64,000 nt of DNA, taken from the NCBI GenBank assembly GCA_026627065.1, contig JAPNUO010000003.1, positions 248,001 through 312,000 of the forward strand, read 5' to 3'. The notes beneath the pieces were generated by a model. It was not told where the DNA came from, ran no database searches, and worked only from the letters and a program-made list of their open reading frames with translations. How positions within the stretch are numbered: position 1 is the stretch's first letter; the number at the start of each line of letters is the position of its first letter. The position numbers were made by a program, and so were the translations under genes. The DNA is from Bacillota bacterium. GTDB taxonomy: Bacteria > Bacillota > Sulfobacillia > Sulfobacillales > Sulfobacillaceae. Positions 7,539-15,874 of the stretch are shown in pieces.

Positions 7539-9497
7539 TTACGGCTTTGCGGCCACCTGCCAGACGGCGCCGCCGTCGGTGGTTTTCAGCAACACGCCGT
7601 TGGCGATCAGGTAGCCGGTGTCGGCATTGACCACATCGAGGCCGGTGATGGACCAGGGGGCGGGAAGCTCCCAGAGGCTCCAGCGGACTCCCCCGTCGCT
7701 GGTGGTGTAAAGGAGATTCTCGGTTTTCACCGCGGGGACGGGCGTGGGGTGTCCCGGCTTGTCAACGGTGGCCGGCCCTTTGATAAACTGGGTGACGGCA
7801 AGCCATCCCACTTCCGCGTTGTTAAAGTCGATGGCGTTGACGGTATCTTGGATGGGGCCGGAGGTGGGGAGCGTCAGCGCCGTTTTCTCCAGGGTGCCGG
7901 CGAGGTTTTCCTCCACCAGCCGTCCGGAGCCGTCGGCATTGGTAAAGACCCAGGCGCTGGTGGCGCTGGCCACGTCCACCATGTCCGGTGCGGCCAGCGT
8001 GAGAGGGGCGCGGTGCCAAGTCTTCCCGTTGTTCTTGCTGACTTCCAAGATTTTGGCCGACGACGAGGCCGAAAGACCCGTCACGACCCAGGTCGCGTCT
8101 CCCGCATATTGAAGGCCTGTCGCGTAGACGCCCGGCAGCCCGCCAAACTGGTGCCAGGTAGCCCCGCCGTTTTGCGACCGATAGACCCAGGCGACCGGGG
8201 TCGTGCCGCGAAAACCGTTGGAGACCGCCAAGCCCTCGGACGGGGAAAACGCGTAGGCATCAAAAAGTGCGGGAGGATGGGCGGTTTTTACGACCCAGGT
8301 GGCCCCGCCGTTGTCCGTGGCCAGCAGGGCGGTGGGGTTGTCGGGTAGGCCCATGCCGTATCCTTGCGCGGGGGTCAGGAAATCCGCCGAGGCGGGGGCG
8401 GCGGGCGGCAGGACGACTTGCCAGTGCAATCCGTTGTCCTGAATGGCCGCCAGAAAATCAAGGCCTGTGGACCCATGGGCGACAATCCAGCCTTGACCTG
8501 GCCCGGTGAGGGCCAGGCCGTCAATGGCCCAACCCTCGGGGCCGTTGACGGTGTGCCAGGTGCGGCCCCGATTGGCGGTGACCAGGAGCCCGGAGGGCGA
8601 AAATCCCTGGGCACCATTGGTGGTACCGATCCACCCGGTGGCGCCCTGAAAGGCCATGGCGGTGGCGTACCCGAAGGCGGCGCGGCTCAGCGCGGCTGAG
8701 GACGTTTGGACCGTCCAGCTTTTGCCGCCGTTGGCCGTCATTAGCAGCGGCCCCAAGCTATTGGGATTGCCGGGGCCCCCGTCTTCCAGCACGGCGCCGG
8801 CGCCCTGCCGGTTTAAGGTGATGGCGCCGATGCTGAGGGAGCTTTGCAAGATGCGGCGAAAGCGGACGCCATTGCTAGTGGCCCAGACGGCAGCGCCTTC
8901 TCCCGAATTATTGGCGATGACCACCCAACCTACGCGGGCCGTGACAAAAGAGGCGGCGGTGGGCACACCGGGAGGGAGCGCGACCGGAAGCCAGCGCGCG
9001 CCGCCGTCGGTGGTGCGGTAGAGGGTGGAATGCAAGATGGCCCAGCCGTCCTGGGACGACACCATGTCCAGTGTTCCGCTGTTGTCGGTGGGCGGCCCCA
9101 CAAGCTGGGGTTGCCAGCGGACGCCGCCGTCGGTGGTGCGGTAAATGGCCAGGCGTCCAAGCGACGGCCCCGTCCAGGCTAACAGCCAGCCGGTGGTGGG
9201 GCTGACAAAATCCAAAGCGTCCGAAGCGGCGTTGGCGGGCAGCGCCCTCTGGGTCCATTCCCGGCCGCCGTTGTCGCTGATCTCGAGGGTGCCGTTGACG
9301 ACGGCGGCGATGGTCGAGCGGGAGACCACGGACAGCGCTGCCGACCCTTCCCCTGGCACCGGCAGGGTGGGCCCCTTCGCGACGCGGGGGGCGGTTCGAG
9401 GTGCAGCCGCGACGAGCGGGCTGGCGGCGAGGGGAGCGGCAAGGATGAAAAACAGGACGGCGGCACGTCCGGTGCGCCTCGTGCGGAGAACATTCAT
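7539..9497 (-). CDS. Secreted Asp-box/BNR beta-propeller protein (Ycf48-like repeats)
   Basis: 652 residues. An N-terminal Arg-rich segment plus hydrophobic stretch ending in AAPLAASPLVAAA is a signal peptide. The mature part consists of at least nine repeats of the S-x-D-x-G-x-x-W type (SDNGGREW, TTDGGVRW, TTDGGARW, TANGGKSW, TANRGRTW, TDNGGATW, SQNGGATW, SKNNGKTW, TSDGGVRW, TTDGGAVW), alternating with GW-containing strands. This is the Asp-box propeller seen in sialidases and in Ycf48/HCF136-like proteins; without catalytic residues it is a binding scaffold. ATG at 9497 is preferred over the one 14 codons upstream because AGGAAGGAACG precedes it. Confidence 0.85.
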   Translation of the reverse strand: MNVLRTRRTGRAAVLFFILAAPLAASPLVAAAPRTAPRVAKGPTLPVPGEGSAALSVVSRSTIAAVVNGTLEISDNGGREWTQRALPANAASDALDFVSPTTGWLLAWTGPSLGRLAIYRTTDGGVRWQPQLVGPPTDNSGTLDMVSSQDGWAILHSTLYRTTDGGARWLPVALPPGVPTAASFVTARVGWVVIANNSGEGAAVWATSNGVRFRRILQSSLSIGAITLNRQGAGAVLEDGGPGNPNSLGPLLMTANGGKSWTVQTSSAALSRAAFGYATAMAFQGATGWIGTTNGAQGFSPSGLLVTANRGRTWHTVNGPEGWAIDGLALTGPGQGWIVAHGSTGLDFLAAIQDNGLHWQVVLPPAAPASADFLTPAQGYGMGLPDNPTALLATDNGGATWVVKTAHPPALFDAYAFSPSEGLAVSNGFRGTTPVAWVYRSQNGGATWHQFGGLPGVYATGLQYAGDATWVVTGLSASSSAKILEVSKNNGKTWHRAPLTLAAPDMVDVASATSAWVFTNADGSGRLVEENLAGTLEKTALTLPTSGPIQDTVNAIDFNNAEVGWLAVTQFIKGPATVDKPGHPTPVPAVKTENLLYTTSDGGVRWSLWELPAPWSITGLDVVNADTGYLIANGVLLKTTDGGAVWQVAAKP

Positions 9498-9593
9498 GGC
9501 GTTCGTTCCTTCCTGGGGTCGAATGTCACACGGACTCAAACGCCAGACCTTGGGGCGAGGTTACACGCGCCACTGCCGGTCAACCGCCGGTCA

Positions 9594-10910
9594 TCAGGGG
9601 GCGGACGATGCCGCTTCCAGCGCGCGTCCCTCGCCGGTTTCCACGCCCTTTAGGAACCAGAGCACAGCCCCCGAGGCGCCAATGGCCCACACAATCAAGC
9701 TAAACAGCATGGTGTGGCGCACGTTGAAGTGCGCCGTGAAGTAAATGGTGCCGATGTAAAGGCCGATGGCCACAAAGCGCACCAGCGCCGTATAGAGGCC
9801 GCGACGGGGGGTGGGCCAAAGTTCCCCCTTCAAGGTATCCTCGGTGAGATAGGCGACGTTGATAACGACGTTCATGGCGACTAAAAACGCCCAGAAGAGC
9901 ACGACATTTTTGCTCCAGCTGGCCACCGTGAGGTAGACGGCGGCGGTTAACGCCAGGGTGGCGAGGTACGAGGCCAACAGGAGTCCCCGGCGGCTCAGGC
10001 GGTCGCCCCAAAGGCCGATGGCTCCCGTCAAAAAGCCCACCACCGCGGAAATGAGGATGACGTCGGTCGTGAGCCCGGAAAAATAGTAGGGGCCGATCAC
10101 ATAGGTCATCAGCCCGAAGCCGGCCGACCCGGCGAACGCCATGGCGATGATGGCGTACAGGCGCACCGCCAAAGGCGTATCGGCCGCGCGAGGCGGTGCT
10201 GTGCGGGACAAGAGGGCGCGCCGGTAGCGCTCAGGCCCTTCCTCCGGTCCGTAAAACTGCACGGCCTGCGCCTCGGCTTGCGATAAATCCCCGTGAGCGA
10301 CGAGCCAGCGCAAAGATTCCGGCGTGCGGGCGCGAAAAACGGTGAGAAGGACAAGCACGATCAGAAGCGCCACGCCGACGCTCACCTTTTGAAGCGCGAT
10401 GGAGTTGTTCCAGGCGCCGCTGGAAAAGGCGAGCAACGCCAGAATGAGGCCCCCGAAATTGATGAAGTTGAGCTCAAGCATCATGGCCTTGCTTCGGTGT
10501 TTTGAGGGCATGAGTTCGTGAGTGGCCACCATGACGGCGTTCATTTCGCCGCCGGCGGCAAACAGCATGGCCGCCAGGAACACGGCGAGCCACACGGCAT
10601 TCAGGCTCAAAAAGATAAGGCCGAGCCCCCCCAGCGCGTATAGGGCCAAATTCGCGTAAAAGAGCTTCTTGCGCCCCAAGCGGTCGGCTAGGGGCCCCCC
10701 CACGGCAATGCCGACGATGAGCCAGAGCGGCCCCCAGGAGGACATCCACGGACTAAACCAGGAGGGAATGCGCACCCATCCGTCGGCAATCGGCGTCAAC
10801 GAAAAAATGTAATTTTCGAGCAGCATCCCGAGGCCAAAGGCCGTAAAGGTCCAGGTGTCGCGCCGCGTCCATCGTTCTTCGTGGCTTGCGGAGGGCACGC
10901 GTTCCGTCAT
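9594..10910 (-). CDS. MFS transporter, 12-TM
   Basis: 438 residues with about 12 hydrophobic helices and a central cytoplasmic loop. The loop between helices 2 and 3 has the MFS motif GGPLADRLGRKKL; the equivalent in the second half is WGDRLSRRG. A segment with GGEMNAVMVATHELMPSKHRSK resembles the sugar-porter/metabolite:H+ symporter branch rather than drug exporters. The start is set at 10910, where AAGGAGGACG precedes the ATG. Substrate unknown. It is divergent from the sigma-factor operon. Confidence 0.85.
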   Translation of the reverse strand: MTERVPSASHEERWTRRDTWTFTAFGLGMLLENYIFSLTPIADGWVRIPSWFSPWMSSWGPLWLIVGIAVGGPLADRLGRKKLFYANLALYALGGLGLIFLSLNAVWLAVFLAAMLFAAGGEMNAVMVATHELMPSKHRSKAMMLELNFINFGGLILALLAFSSGAWNNSIALQKVSVGVALLIVLVLLTVFRARTPESLRWLVAHGDLSQAEAQAVQFYGPEEGPERYRRALLSRTAPPRAADTPLAVRLYAIIAMAFAGSAGFGLMTYVIGPYYFSGLTTDVILISAVVGFLTGAIGLWGDRLSRRGLLLASYLATLALTAAVYLTVASWSKNVVLFWAFLVAMNVVINVAYLTEDTLKGELWPTPRRGLYTALVRFVAIGLYIGTIYFTAHFNVRHTMLFSLIVWAIGASGAVLWFLKGVETGEGRALEAASSAP

Positions 10911-10950
10911 GTTGGTCGTCCTCCTTGGTTCAGGCAAGACCCCTCGCAGT

Positions 10951-10980
10951 CTCATACTGTCTGACTTCGCGATAGTCCAA
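10951..10980 (-). promoter_or_regulatory. Promoter of the MFS gene
   Basis: Minus-strand TTGGAC (10980-10975), an 18-base spacer and TATGAG (10956-10951), about 40 bases ahead of the MFS start codon. Confidence 0.4.
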
Positions 10981-11053
10981 AAAAATTCCTGCGCCAATCA
11001 TTGCCTTTTCGTAAGAAATGTGTTAAGACGGGCGGCCTGGCGGCCAGGGCGTG

Positions 11054-11062
11054 TGGTACAAT
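11054..11062 (+). promoter_or_regulatory. Extended -10 element of the sigma-factor operon
   Basis: TGGTACAAT is an extended -10 (TGn plus TACAAT), 115 bases upstream of the sigma-factor ATG. No convincing -35 is present, as expected for extended -10 promoters. Similar GGTACAAT elements precede genes at 15875 and 23940. Confidence 0.5.
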
Positions 11063-11177
11063 CGCCCCAGGTTGAGAAGGCAGGCTAGGTAAGCCGCTCT
11101 CCGGAGGGCCCCAAGGGACGGCGTTAGTTTTTCAGGCCACTTTACGTTATCCGGATGAACGGTAAAGGAGGCTCGGC

Positions 11178-11699
11178 ATGACGCAGGTGGAGGGATCCAT
11201 TCAGCGCCTTTATGAAACCGAATTTTCGGCGTTGGTAAGGCATGCGGCGTACATTGTGGGCAGCCGCGACATTGCCGAAGAGCTGGTGCAAGAGGCTTTT
11301 ATTCGTCTGATGACCAAGCCCCCGCGGGACCAGGGGCGGGTCGCGGCGTGGCTGAGAACCGTGGTCAACAATCTGGCCCTCGACTACGTGCGGCGCGCGA
11401 AGGTGGAGGAACGGGTGACCGAGCGCATGACCTTGACGGAACGGGTGGCCAGCGTCGAGGAGCTGACCATGACCCAATTTGACCGCGAGCGGGTCCAGGA
11501 AAGCTTGAAGCAGTTGAGCAGCCGGGACCAGCAGGCGCTCTGGCTGCGCCATTCGGGCTACTCTTACCGCGAGATTGCGGAGCGGCTCCATTGTCCGCCC
11601 GAACAGGTCGGGGTGATCTTGATCCGCGCTTTGAAGAAACTCAAGCATGTCTATCAAGGGGAGACGTCGGCAAGCCGGGTAAGGGGGCTGAACGCATGA
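11178..11699 (+). CDS. ECF-type RNA polymerase sigma factor
   Basis: 173 residues with the two-domain sigma-70 ECF architecture. Region 2 (residues about 8-75) contains DIAEELVQEAFIRLM and WLRTVVNNLALDYVRR. Region 4 (about 110-160) contains LSSRDQQALWLRHSGYSYREIAERL with its helix-turn-helix. AAAGGAGG precedes the ATG. The stop overlaps the anti-sigma start (ATGA), the usual sigma/anti-sigma coupling. The regulon is unknown; autoregulation is possible, but the visible upstream element is SigA-like. Confidence 0.9.
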   Translation: MTQVEGSIQRLYETEFSALVRHAAYIVGSRDIAEELVQEAFIRLMTKPPRDQGRVAAWLRTVVNNLALDYVRRAKVEERVTERMTLTERVASVEELTMTQFDRERVQESLKQLSSRDQQALWLRHSGYSYREIAERLHCPPEQVGVILIRALKKLKHVYQGETSASRVRGLNA

Positions 11700-12751
11700 A
11701 AACGACCGACATTTGGCAGCATCGGTGCCCCGACGAAGGACAATGGATGGCCTTTTACGACGGCCAAGGGCCCGCCCGTGACCGCGAGGCGCTGGGCGCG
11801 CATCTAAGAAGCTGCCCGGAGTGCCAGCGCACGCTGGAAGAGATCAGCGAGGCCGCGTTGGTGGGAGACGCCATTTTAGAATATGCCGGGACGGCGGCGC
11901 GAAAGCACGGGCGTCGGCTCGCGGCGCGGCGCTCCCGCTGGATGCCGGTAGCGTGGGCGGCGGCCCTGGTCCTGGCTATGGGCGCCGGCTTCTATCACGT
12001 CGGCCACCGGGCGATGGCGGCCATCGGCTCTCTCTTTGAGGTTAAGAGCATTGGCACGGTGCGCGTGTCTCCCGAGCAGCTGGCGCGGCTGACGCGCACA
12101 GTCACCGAGGGCGGCCGGGTGACGCTCAAGTACTATGGGTCGGTGGACGTGACGGGGCCGCGCGAGGCCAAGCCGGTGTTGCTTCGGGACTTGCCGCAGT
12201 ACAACATGCCCGATTTGTGGCCGAAGGCGCTCGGGCCGATCAAGGAAGCGTCGGTGGAGACCGGATTGCGCGTGACGCTCACCTTGAACGTGCCCCACAT
12301 CAACCAGCTGATTGTCAGCCAAGGGGGGCGCGATCTCTTTCCCGAAAGCTTAAACGGCCAGCCGTTTACCTTGGTGGTACCGGCGGCGGCCATTATGCGG
12401 CGGGATGGGTGGACGGTCGAAGAGGTGCCGCAGCCCATGGTGGTGGCGCCCGGGCACGTGCCGGTGCACGCCATTACCCGAGCGCTGGAGAACCTGCCGT
12501 TTTTGCCGTCGTCGTTGCAGACCGTGGTCGCCCAGCTGAACAACTGGAAAGACACCCTCATCGTGCCCCTGCCCGGCCATCCGGAAAACGTGGCGGTGGC
12601 CGGCACCCACGGGATCCTGGACAGCAACGCCAAGGGGACGACCGTGGGCGAGGCGTGGGTGCAGAACGGCATGGTGGTGGCGGTCCTCGAGCACGCCTCG
12701 AAGCCCATCAACCGGGCCGACTTTCAAGCGGAGGTGGCGCGCCTCTTTTGA
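11696..12751 (+). CDS. Zinc-finger anti-sigma factor, membrane-anchored, with extracytoplasmic domain
   Basis: 351 residues from an ATG overlapping the sigma stop. The N-terminal cytoplasmic domain has the zf-HC2 anti-sigma signature: an upstream His/Cys pair (HRC, residues 9-11) and H-x3-C-x2-C (HLRSCPEC). One transmembrane helix follows (WMPVAWAAALVLAMGAGFYHVG, about 81-101). The 240-residue outer part is a beta-rich domain I cannot assign, with a repeated LxHInQLIVSQGG/LVVPAAAIM pattern; it is the likely sensor. The 3' end overlaps the ABC ATPase by four bases, so signal perception and transport are genetically coupled. Confidence 0.85.
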   Translation: MKTTDIWQHRCPDEGQWMAFYDGQGPARDREALGAHLRSCPECQRTLEEISEAALVGDAILEYAGTAARKHGRRLAARRSRWMPVAWAAALVLAMGAGFYHVGHRAMAAIGSLFEVKSIGTVRVSPEQLARLTRTVTEGGRVTLKYYGSVDVTGPREAKPVLLRDLPQYNMPDLWPKALGPIKEASVETGLRVTLTLNVPHINQLIVSQGGRDLFPESLNGQPFTLVVPAAAIMRRDGWTVEEVPQPMVVAPGHVPVHAITRALENLPFLPSSLQTVVAQLNNWKDTLIVPLPGHPENVAVAGTHGILDSNAKGTTVGEAWVQNGMVVAVLEHASKPINRADFQAEVARLF

Positions 12752-13668
12752 AAGCGATTTTGACGCTGGGCTTGACCAAGCAGTATCGCCGCAAGGTCGC
12801 GTGCGACCGCGTCCACCTCAGCGTGAACGAAGGAGAGATTTTTGGACTCCTCGGTCCCAACGGCGCGGGCAAAAGCACGCTGGTGAAAATGTTGGTCGGA
12901 CTAGTGAACCCGAGCGCAGGCAGCGCTCGGGTTTTGGGCTTTCCGCTGGGCCATCTGGGCGCCCGGCGGCGGATTGGCTACCTGCCGGAGCTGTTCCGCT
13001 ACCCGCCGTGGCTGCGGGCCAACGAAGTGCTCGACTACCACGCTTCCTTGCTGGGGTTTCGCCTGGCGCCGGAAGCGCGGGACCGCCTCTTGGCCCGGGT
13101 GGGGTTAAGCGGGCGGGGGCGCGAGCGCGTGCGGAGCTTCTCCAAGGGCATGCAGCAGCGCTTAGGCTTGGCTGTGGCCCTGGTGGGGGATCCCGACCTC
13201 ATCTTTCTGGACGAGCCGACCTCGGCGCTGGACCCGCTGGGGCGCTATGAGGTGAGCCAGCTCCTGCTCGAGCTTCGCGCCGAGGGGCGCACCGTCTTCC
13301 TCAACAGCCACCTGTTGTCCGACGTGGAGAAAATTTGTGACAGCGTAGCCTTGATCGACGCCGGCGTCGTCAAGTTTCACGGGCCGCTGGCCCAAGCTTT
13401 GGCGGCGGACGGGCCCCGGAGCTACCGCCTCACCGTGGGCAGGCTAGCGCCGGCGGACGCCGAGGCGCTCCGCGCGTCCTGGCCGAGCCTCGTGGTACAA
13501 TGGGACCGCGATGCCGAGGCCCGCCTCCAGGGGATGCTGTCGCGCGACGAGGTGCCCACCCTGGTGGCGGCGCTGGTGGAGCGCGGCGCTCGCGTCTACG
13601 CGGTGGAGACCGACGAGACATCGCTCGAGCGCTGGTTTTTACACCGGTTGGGAAAGGACCGCGCGTGA
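12748..13668 (+). CDS. ABC transporter ATP-binding protein
   Basis: 306 residues from a TTG that overlaps the previous TGA (TTGA), with GGAGGTG upstream. The NBD is complete: Walker A GPNGAGKST (about 34-42), signature SFSKGMQQR (about 131), Walker B LIFLDEPTSALD, and the switch His in LNSHLLSD. The C-terminal 90 residues form the extension seen in CcmA/NatA-type export ATPases. The adjacent permease gene overlaps by one base, giving a two-component exporter expected to work as a 2+2 complex. Confidence 0.9.
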   Translation: MKAILTLGLTKQYRRKVACDRVHLSVNEGEIFGLLGPNGAGKSTLVKMLVGLVNPSAGSARVLGFPLGHLGARRRIGYLPELFRYPPWLRANEVLDYHASLLGFRLAPEARDRLLARVGLSGRGRERVRSFSKGMQQRLGLAVALVGDPDLIFLDEPTSALDPLGRYEVSQLLLELRAEGRTVFLNSHLLSDVEKICDSVALIDAGVVKFHGPLAQALAADGPRSYRLTVGRLAPADAEALRASWPSLVVQWDRDAEARLQGMLSRDEVPTLVAALVERGARVYAVETDETSLERWFLHRLGKDRA

Positions 13669-14501
13669 TGATGACCGTGATGCGGTATAGCCTCAAAGAG
13701 ACCATGCGCAAACGCACGATCGCGGCGGCAGGCGGGCTGACCTTTCTTTTTTTGTTGCTGTTTTTTCTCTTTCTGAAGTGGGTGGGGCCGCCCCCGGCTA
13801 TTCCCGGGATGGTGTACCTAACCGGTCTCACATACCTCTATTTGGGCCTGTTTGCCGCCTACGTGATGATTGCGCTCTTTAGCGTACTGATTTTTGTCGC
13901 CACCATCTCGCAGGAAGTGGACGACGGGACGCTGCTGGCGGTGCTGCCGCGCCCCATCCGGCGCTACCAGCTGCTGCTGGGAAAGTGGAGCGGCCTCTCG
14001 GTGCTGGTGCTCGGCTATTCGGCGATTTTGTACTTCGGCCTGGTCGTGATCGATCAGGCCCAGTATGGGCCGATTGTCACCAGCGCCCGCGACCTCTTCC
14101 TGGCTTACGGGGACTTTTTGCTGGAAGGCCTGGTGGTCGCAGCGGTCACGCTCTTGGGATCCACGCTTACGGCCACCATGACCAATGGGATTGTGGTGTC
14201 TTCCGCCGTGCTCATTGCCTTTTTAGGGGGCGCTTTGGAACAGCTGGGCGCGCTCACCAGCTCCGCGCCGGCGTTTACCGTCATTGGCTGGGTGACCAGC
14301 CTCTTGATTCCCACCGACGCGCTCTACCGCCGGGCGCTCTACCAGCTGTTGGGCAGCCACGCGTCGCCCGACGCCGTGGCCGGGTTTGGCCCCTTTGGCG
14401 CCGTCAAGCCGCCTGGCGAGGGCATGGTGTTTTATGCGCTCTTGTACCTGATCGGCATGCTGTGGCTCGCGACCTACCATTTTGGCCGCCGCGATCTTTG
14501 A
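13668..14501 (+). CDS. ABC-2 type permease
   Basis: 277 residues with about six hydrophobic helices. The cytoplasmic loop ATISQEVDDGTLLAVLPRPIRRYQLLLGKW is the ABC-2/NatB-like family hallmark (E-x-G/D-T-x6-R-P-x-R). The ATG at 13668 overlaps the ATPase stop (ATGA). Together with the upstream ATPase it forms an exporter of unknown substrate, controlled as part of the sigma/anti-sigma operon. A natural expectation is export of an envelope stressor or lipid; that is inference. Confidence 0.85.
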   Translation: MMTVMRYSLKETMRKRTIAAAGGLTFLFLLLFFLFLKWVGPPPAIPGMVYLTGLTYLYLGLFAAYVMIALFSVLIFVATISQEVDDGTLLAVLPRPIRRYQLLLGKWSGLSVLVLGYSAILYFGLVVIDQAQYGPIVTSARDLFLAYGDFLLEGLVVAAVTLLGSTLTATMTNGIVVSSAVLIAFLGGALEQLGALTSSAPAFTVIGWVTSLLIPTDALYRRALYQLLGSHASPDAVAGFGPFGAVKPPGEGMVFYALLYLIGMLWLATYHFGRRDL

Positions 14502-14523
14502 CAGAGCGCCCGGCGGCGCTAGC

Positions 14524-14549
14524 ACGCATTGCCATCGCTGGCATATGAT
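14524..14549 (+). promoter_or_regulatory. Possible late mother-cell (SigK-like) promoter
   Basis: AC (14524-14525), a 16-base spacer and CATATGATG (14542-14550) approximate the SigK pattern AC-N16-CATA-N3-TA. It is 55 bases upstream of the peptidoglycan-binding gene. No SigA-type pair is obvious. Weak evidence, visual match only. Confidence 0.25.
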
Positions 14550-14604
14550 GGAGCGATTCTACACTGCACAGGCAGGGTGACGCACCAGAAAGAGGTGTCA
14601 GCGA

Positions 14605-15804
14605 ATGGCGCGATTTGAGGAGACGTTTCCGCCCTATTTCCCCCTGGGGAGCCGCACGCTTACCCTGGGAGCCACGGGCACGGATGTCGCGGTGGTGCAA
14701 GCGCTTTACAACCTGCTGGTCGAGACGATGAACCCGCCCCAAGGGCCGATAGGGCCGGCCATCACGATTTCCGGCCATTACGACGTCAAAACCGCCGGCG
14801 CCGTGAAGGCGCTGCAGTCGTATTTCGGCCTGGCGGTCGACGGCGTCGTGGGCCCGGTGACCTATTTTACCTTGGGGCAAGGGGTAGGGGCGTACGTGCC
14901 CTATGGCGGACCCGCCTATGGGAGCCGCGAGCTGAGCTTCGGCGTCTCGGGCGGCGACGTCACTGTCTTGCAAAACCGGCTCAACTGCTACCGGTACGCC
15001 GCGCTCCTGGGGGCGCCGGCCAGCGGGACGTTTGACGCCCGGACGGAAGACGCCGTGAGAGCCTTTAAGGAAGATGCGGAAACCAACGGGGATACCGGGT
15101 TTCCGCCGGGAAGCGTCGCGGGGGCGGGGGTGTTTGACGCCACCTGGCTCTACACGGCGGCGGGCGGGCGGAACTTGGTGAGCGGACGGCGGGGCGTCGA
15201 TGTGGTCTTTGTGCAGGCACTGCTGCAGGATTTGGGTTATTACGCGGGGCGCCTCACCGGCTATTACGACGCCCTCACGGAGTCGGCGGTGGTGGCCTTT
15301 CAACGCGCCTCCGGCATCAGGGCGGACGGGGTGGTGGGGCCCATGACCTTTTACCATCTCGGGCTCAACAACGCGACGCCGGCGCCGAGTCCCCTCAGCA
15401 TCGTGTGGCCGGCCGGGCCCAGCCCCACCGTCAGCGTGTGCAGCGTCGCCCTCCTCTCCCAGACGGCGAACCTGCACCCGTACGGGGTGGCCAGCCTGGT
15501 CATCAATGAGGCGGAAGGCTTTGAAAGCCTCGATGTGGTGGGCAACTTCCTGAATCCCCCGGGGACGTTCGGCAATTTTAGCAGCTATGCCTTCACCCTA
15601 ACCGATCCCTTAAGCGGCGAGGTGCTCGAAACCATTCCCATGGTGCGCACGTCAACGACCACCAATCCCGGCGACTGGGCGGGCAGCTTTTCGCCCGGCG
15701 TGAAAACCATTCCCCAGGGGGTGGTCACGGTATATCCGTATAACCGCACGACGGGAAGCCTGGGCGCTCCCGTGCTGCAGGGATCGCTGGCGAACTGCCA
15801 CTAA
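14605..15804 (+). CDS. Protein with three peptidoglycan-binding domains and a beta-sandwich C terminus
   Basis: 399 residues. Three PG_binding_1 domains occupy about residues 18-90, 106-175 and 195-252, each with the pattern G-x-D-V-x-x-hQ-x-x-L ... G-x-h/F-D-x-x-T-x-x-AV-x-x-F/L ... DG-hhGP-x-T. The C-terminal 130 residues look beta-rich. There is no signal peptide or catalytic domain, so it is probably either released in the mother cell to bind spore cortex/coat or secreted by another route. ATG at 14605 has AAGAGGTG upstream. The possible SigK-like promoter fits a spore role, but this is speculative. Confidence 0.8.
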   Translation: MARFEETFPPYFPLGSRTLTLGATGTDVAVVQALYNLLVETMNPPQGPIGPAITISGHYDVKTAGAVKALQSYFGLAVDGVVGPVTYFTLGQGVGAYVPYGGPAYGSRELSFGVSGGDVTVLQNRLNCYRYAALLGAPASGTFDARTEDAVRAFKEDAETNGDTGFPPGSVAGAGVFDATWLYTAAGGRNLVSGRRGVDVVFVQALLQDLGYYAGRLTGYYDALTESAVVAFQRASGIRADGVVGPMTFYHLGLNNATPAPSPLSIVWPAGPSPTVSVCSVALLSQTANLHPYGVASLVINEAEGFESLDVVGNFLNPPGTFGNFSSYAFTLTDPLSGEVLETIPMVRTSTTTNPGDWAGSFSPGVKTIPQGVVTVYPYNRTTGSLGAPVLQGSLANCH

Positions 15805-15846
15805 GCCGACGGGCACGCAACCCTTTCTTCGGAGCGGCGGGGGTCG

Positions 15847-15853
15847 GTACAAT
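15847..15853 (+). promoter_or_regulatory. -10 element before the glycosyltransferase gene
   Basis: TACAAT at 15848-15853, preceded by a pyrimidine-rich weak -35 (TTCTTC, 15825-15830, 17-base spacer). The start would be about 16 bases before the ATG at 15875. Confidence 0.4.
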
Positions 15854-15874
15854 AAAGGGAGCACAGCAAAGGGG

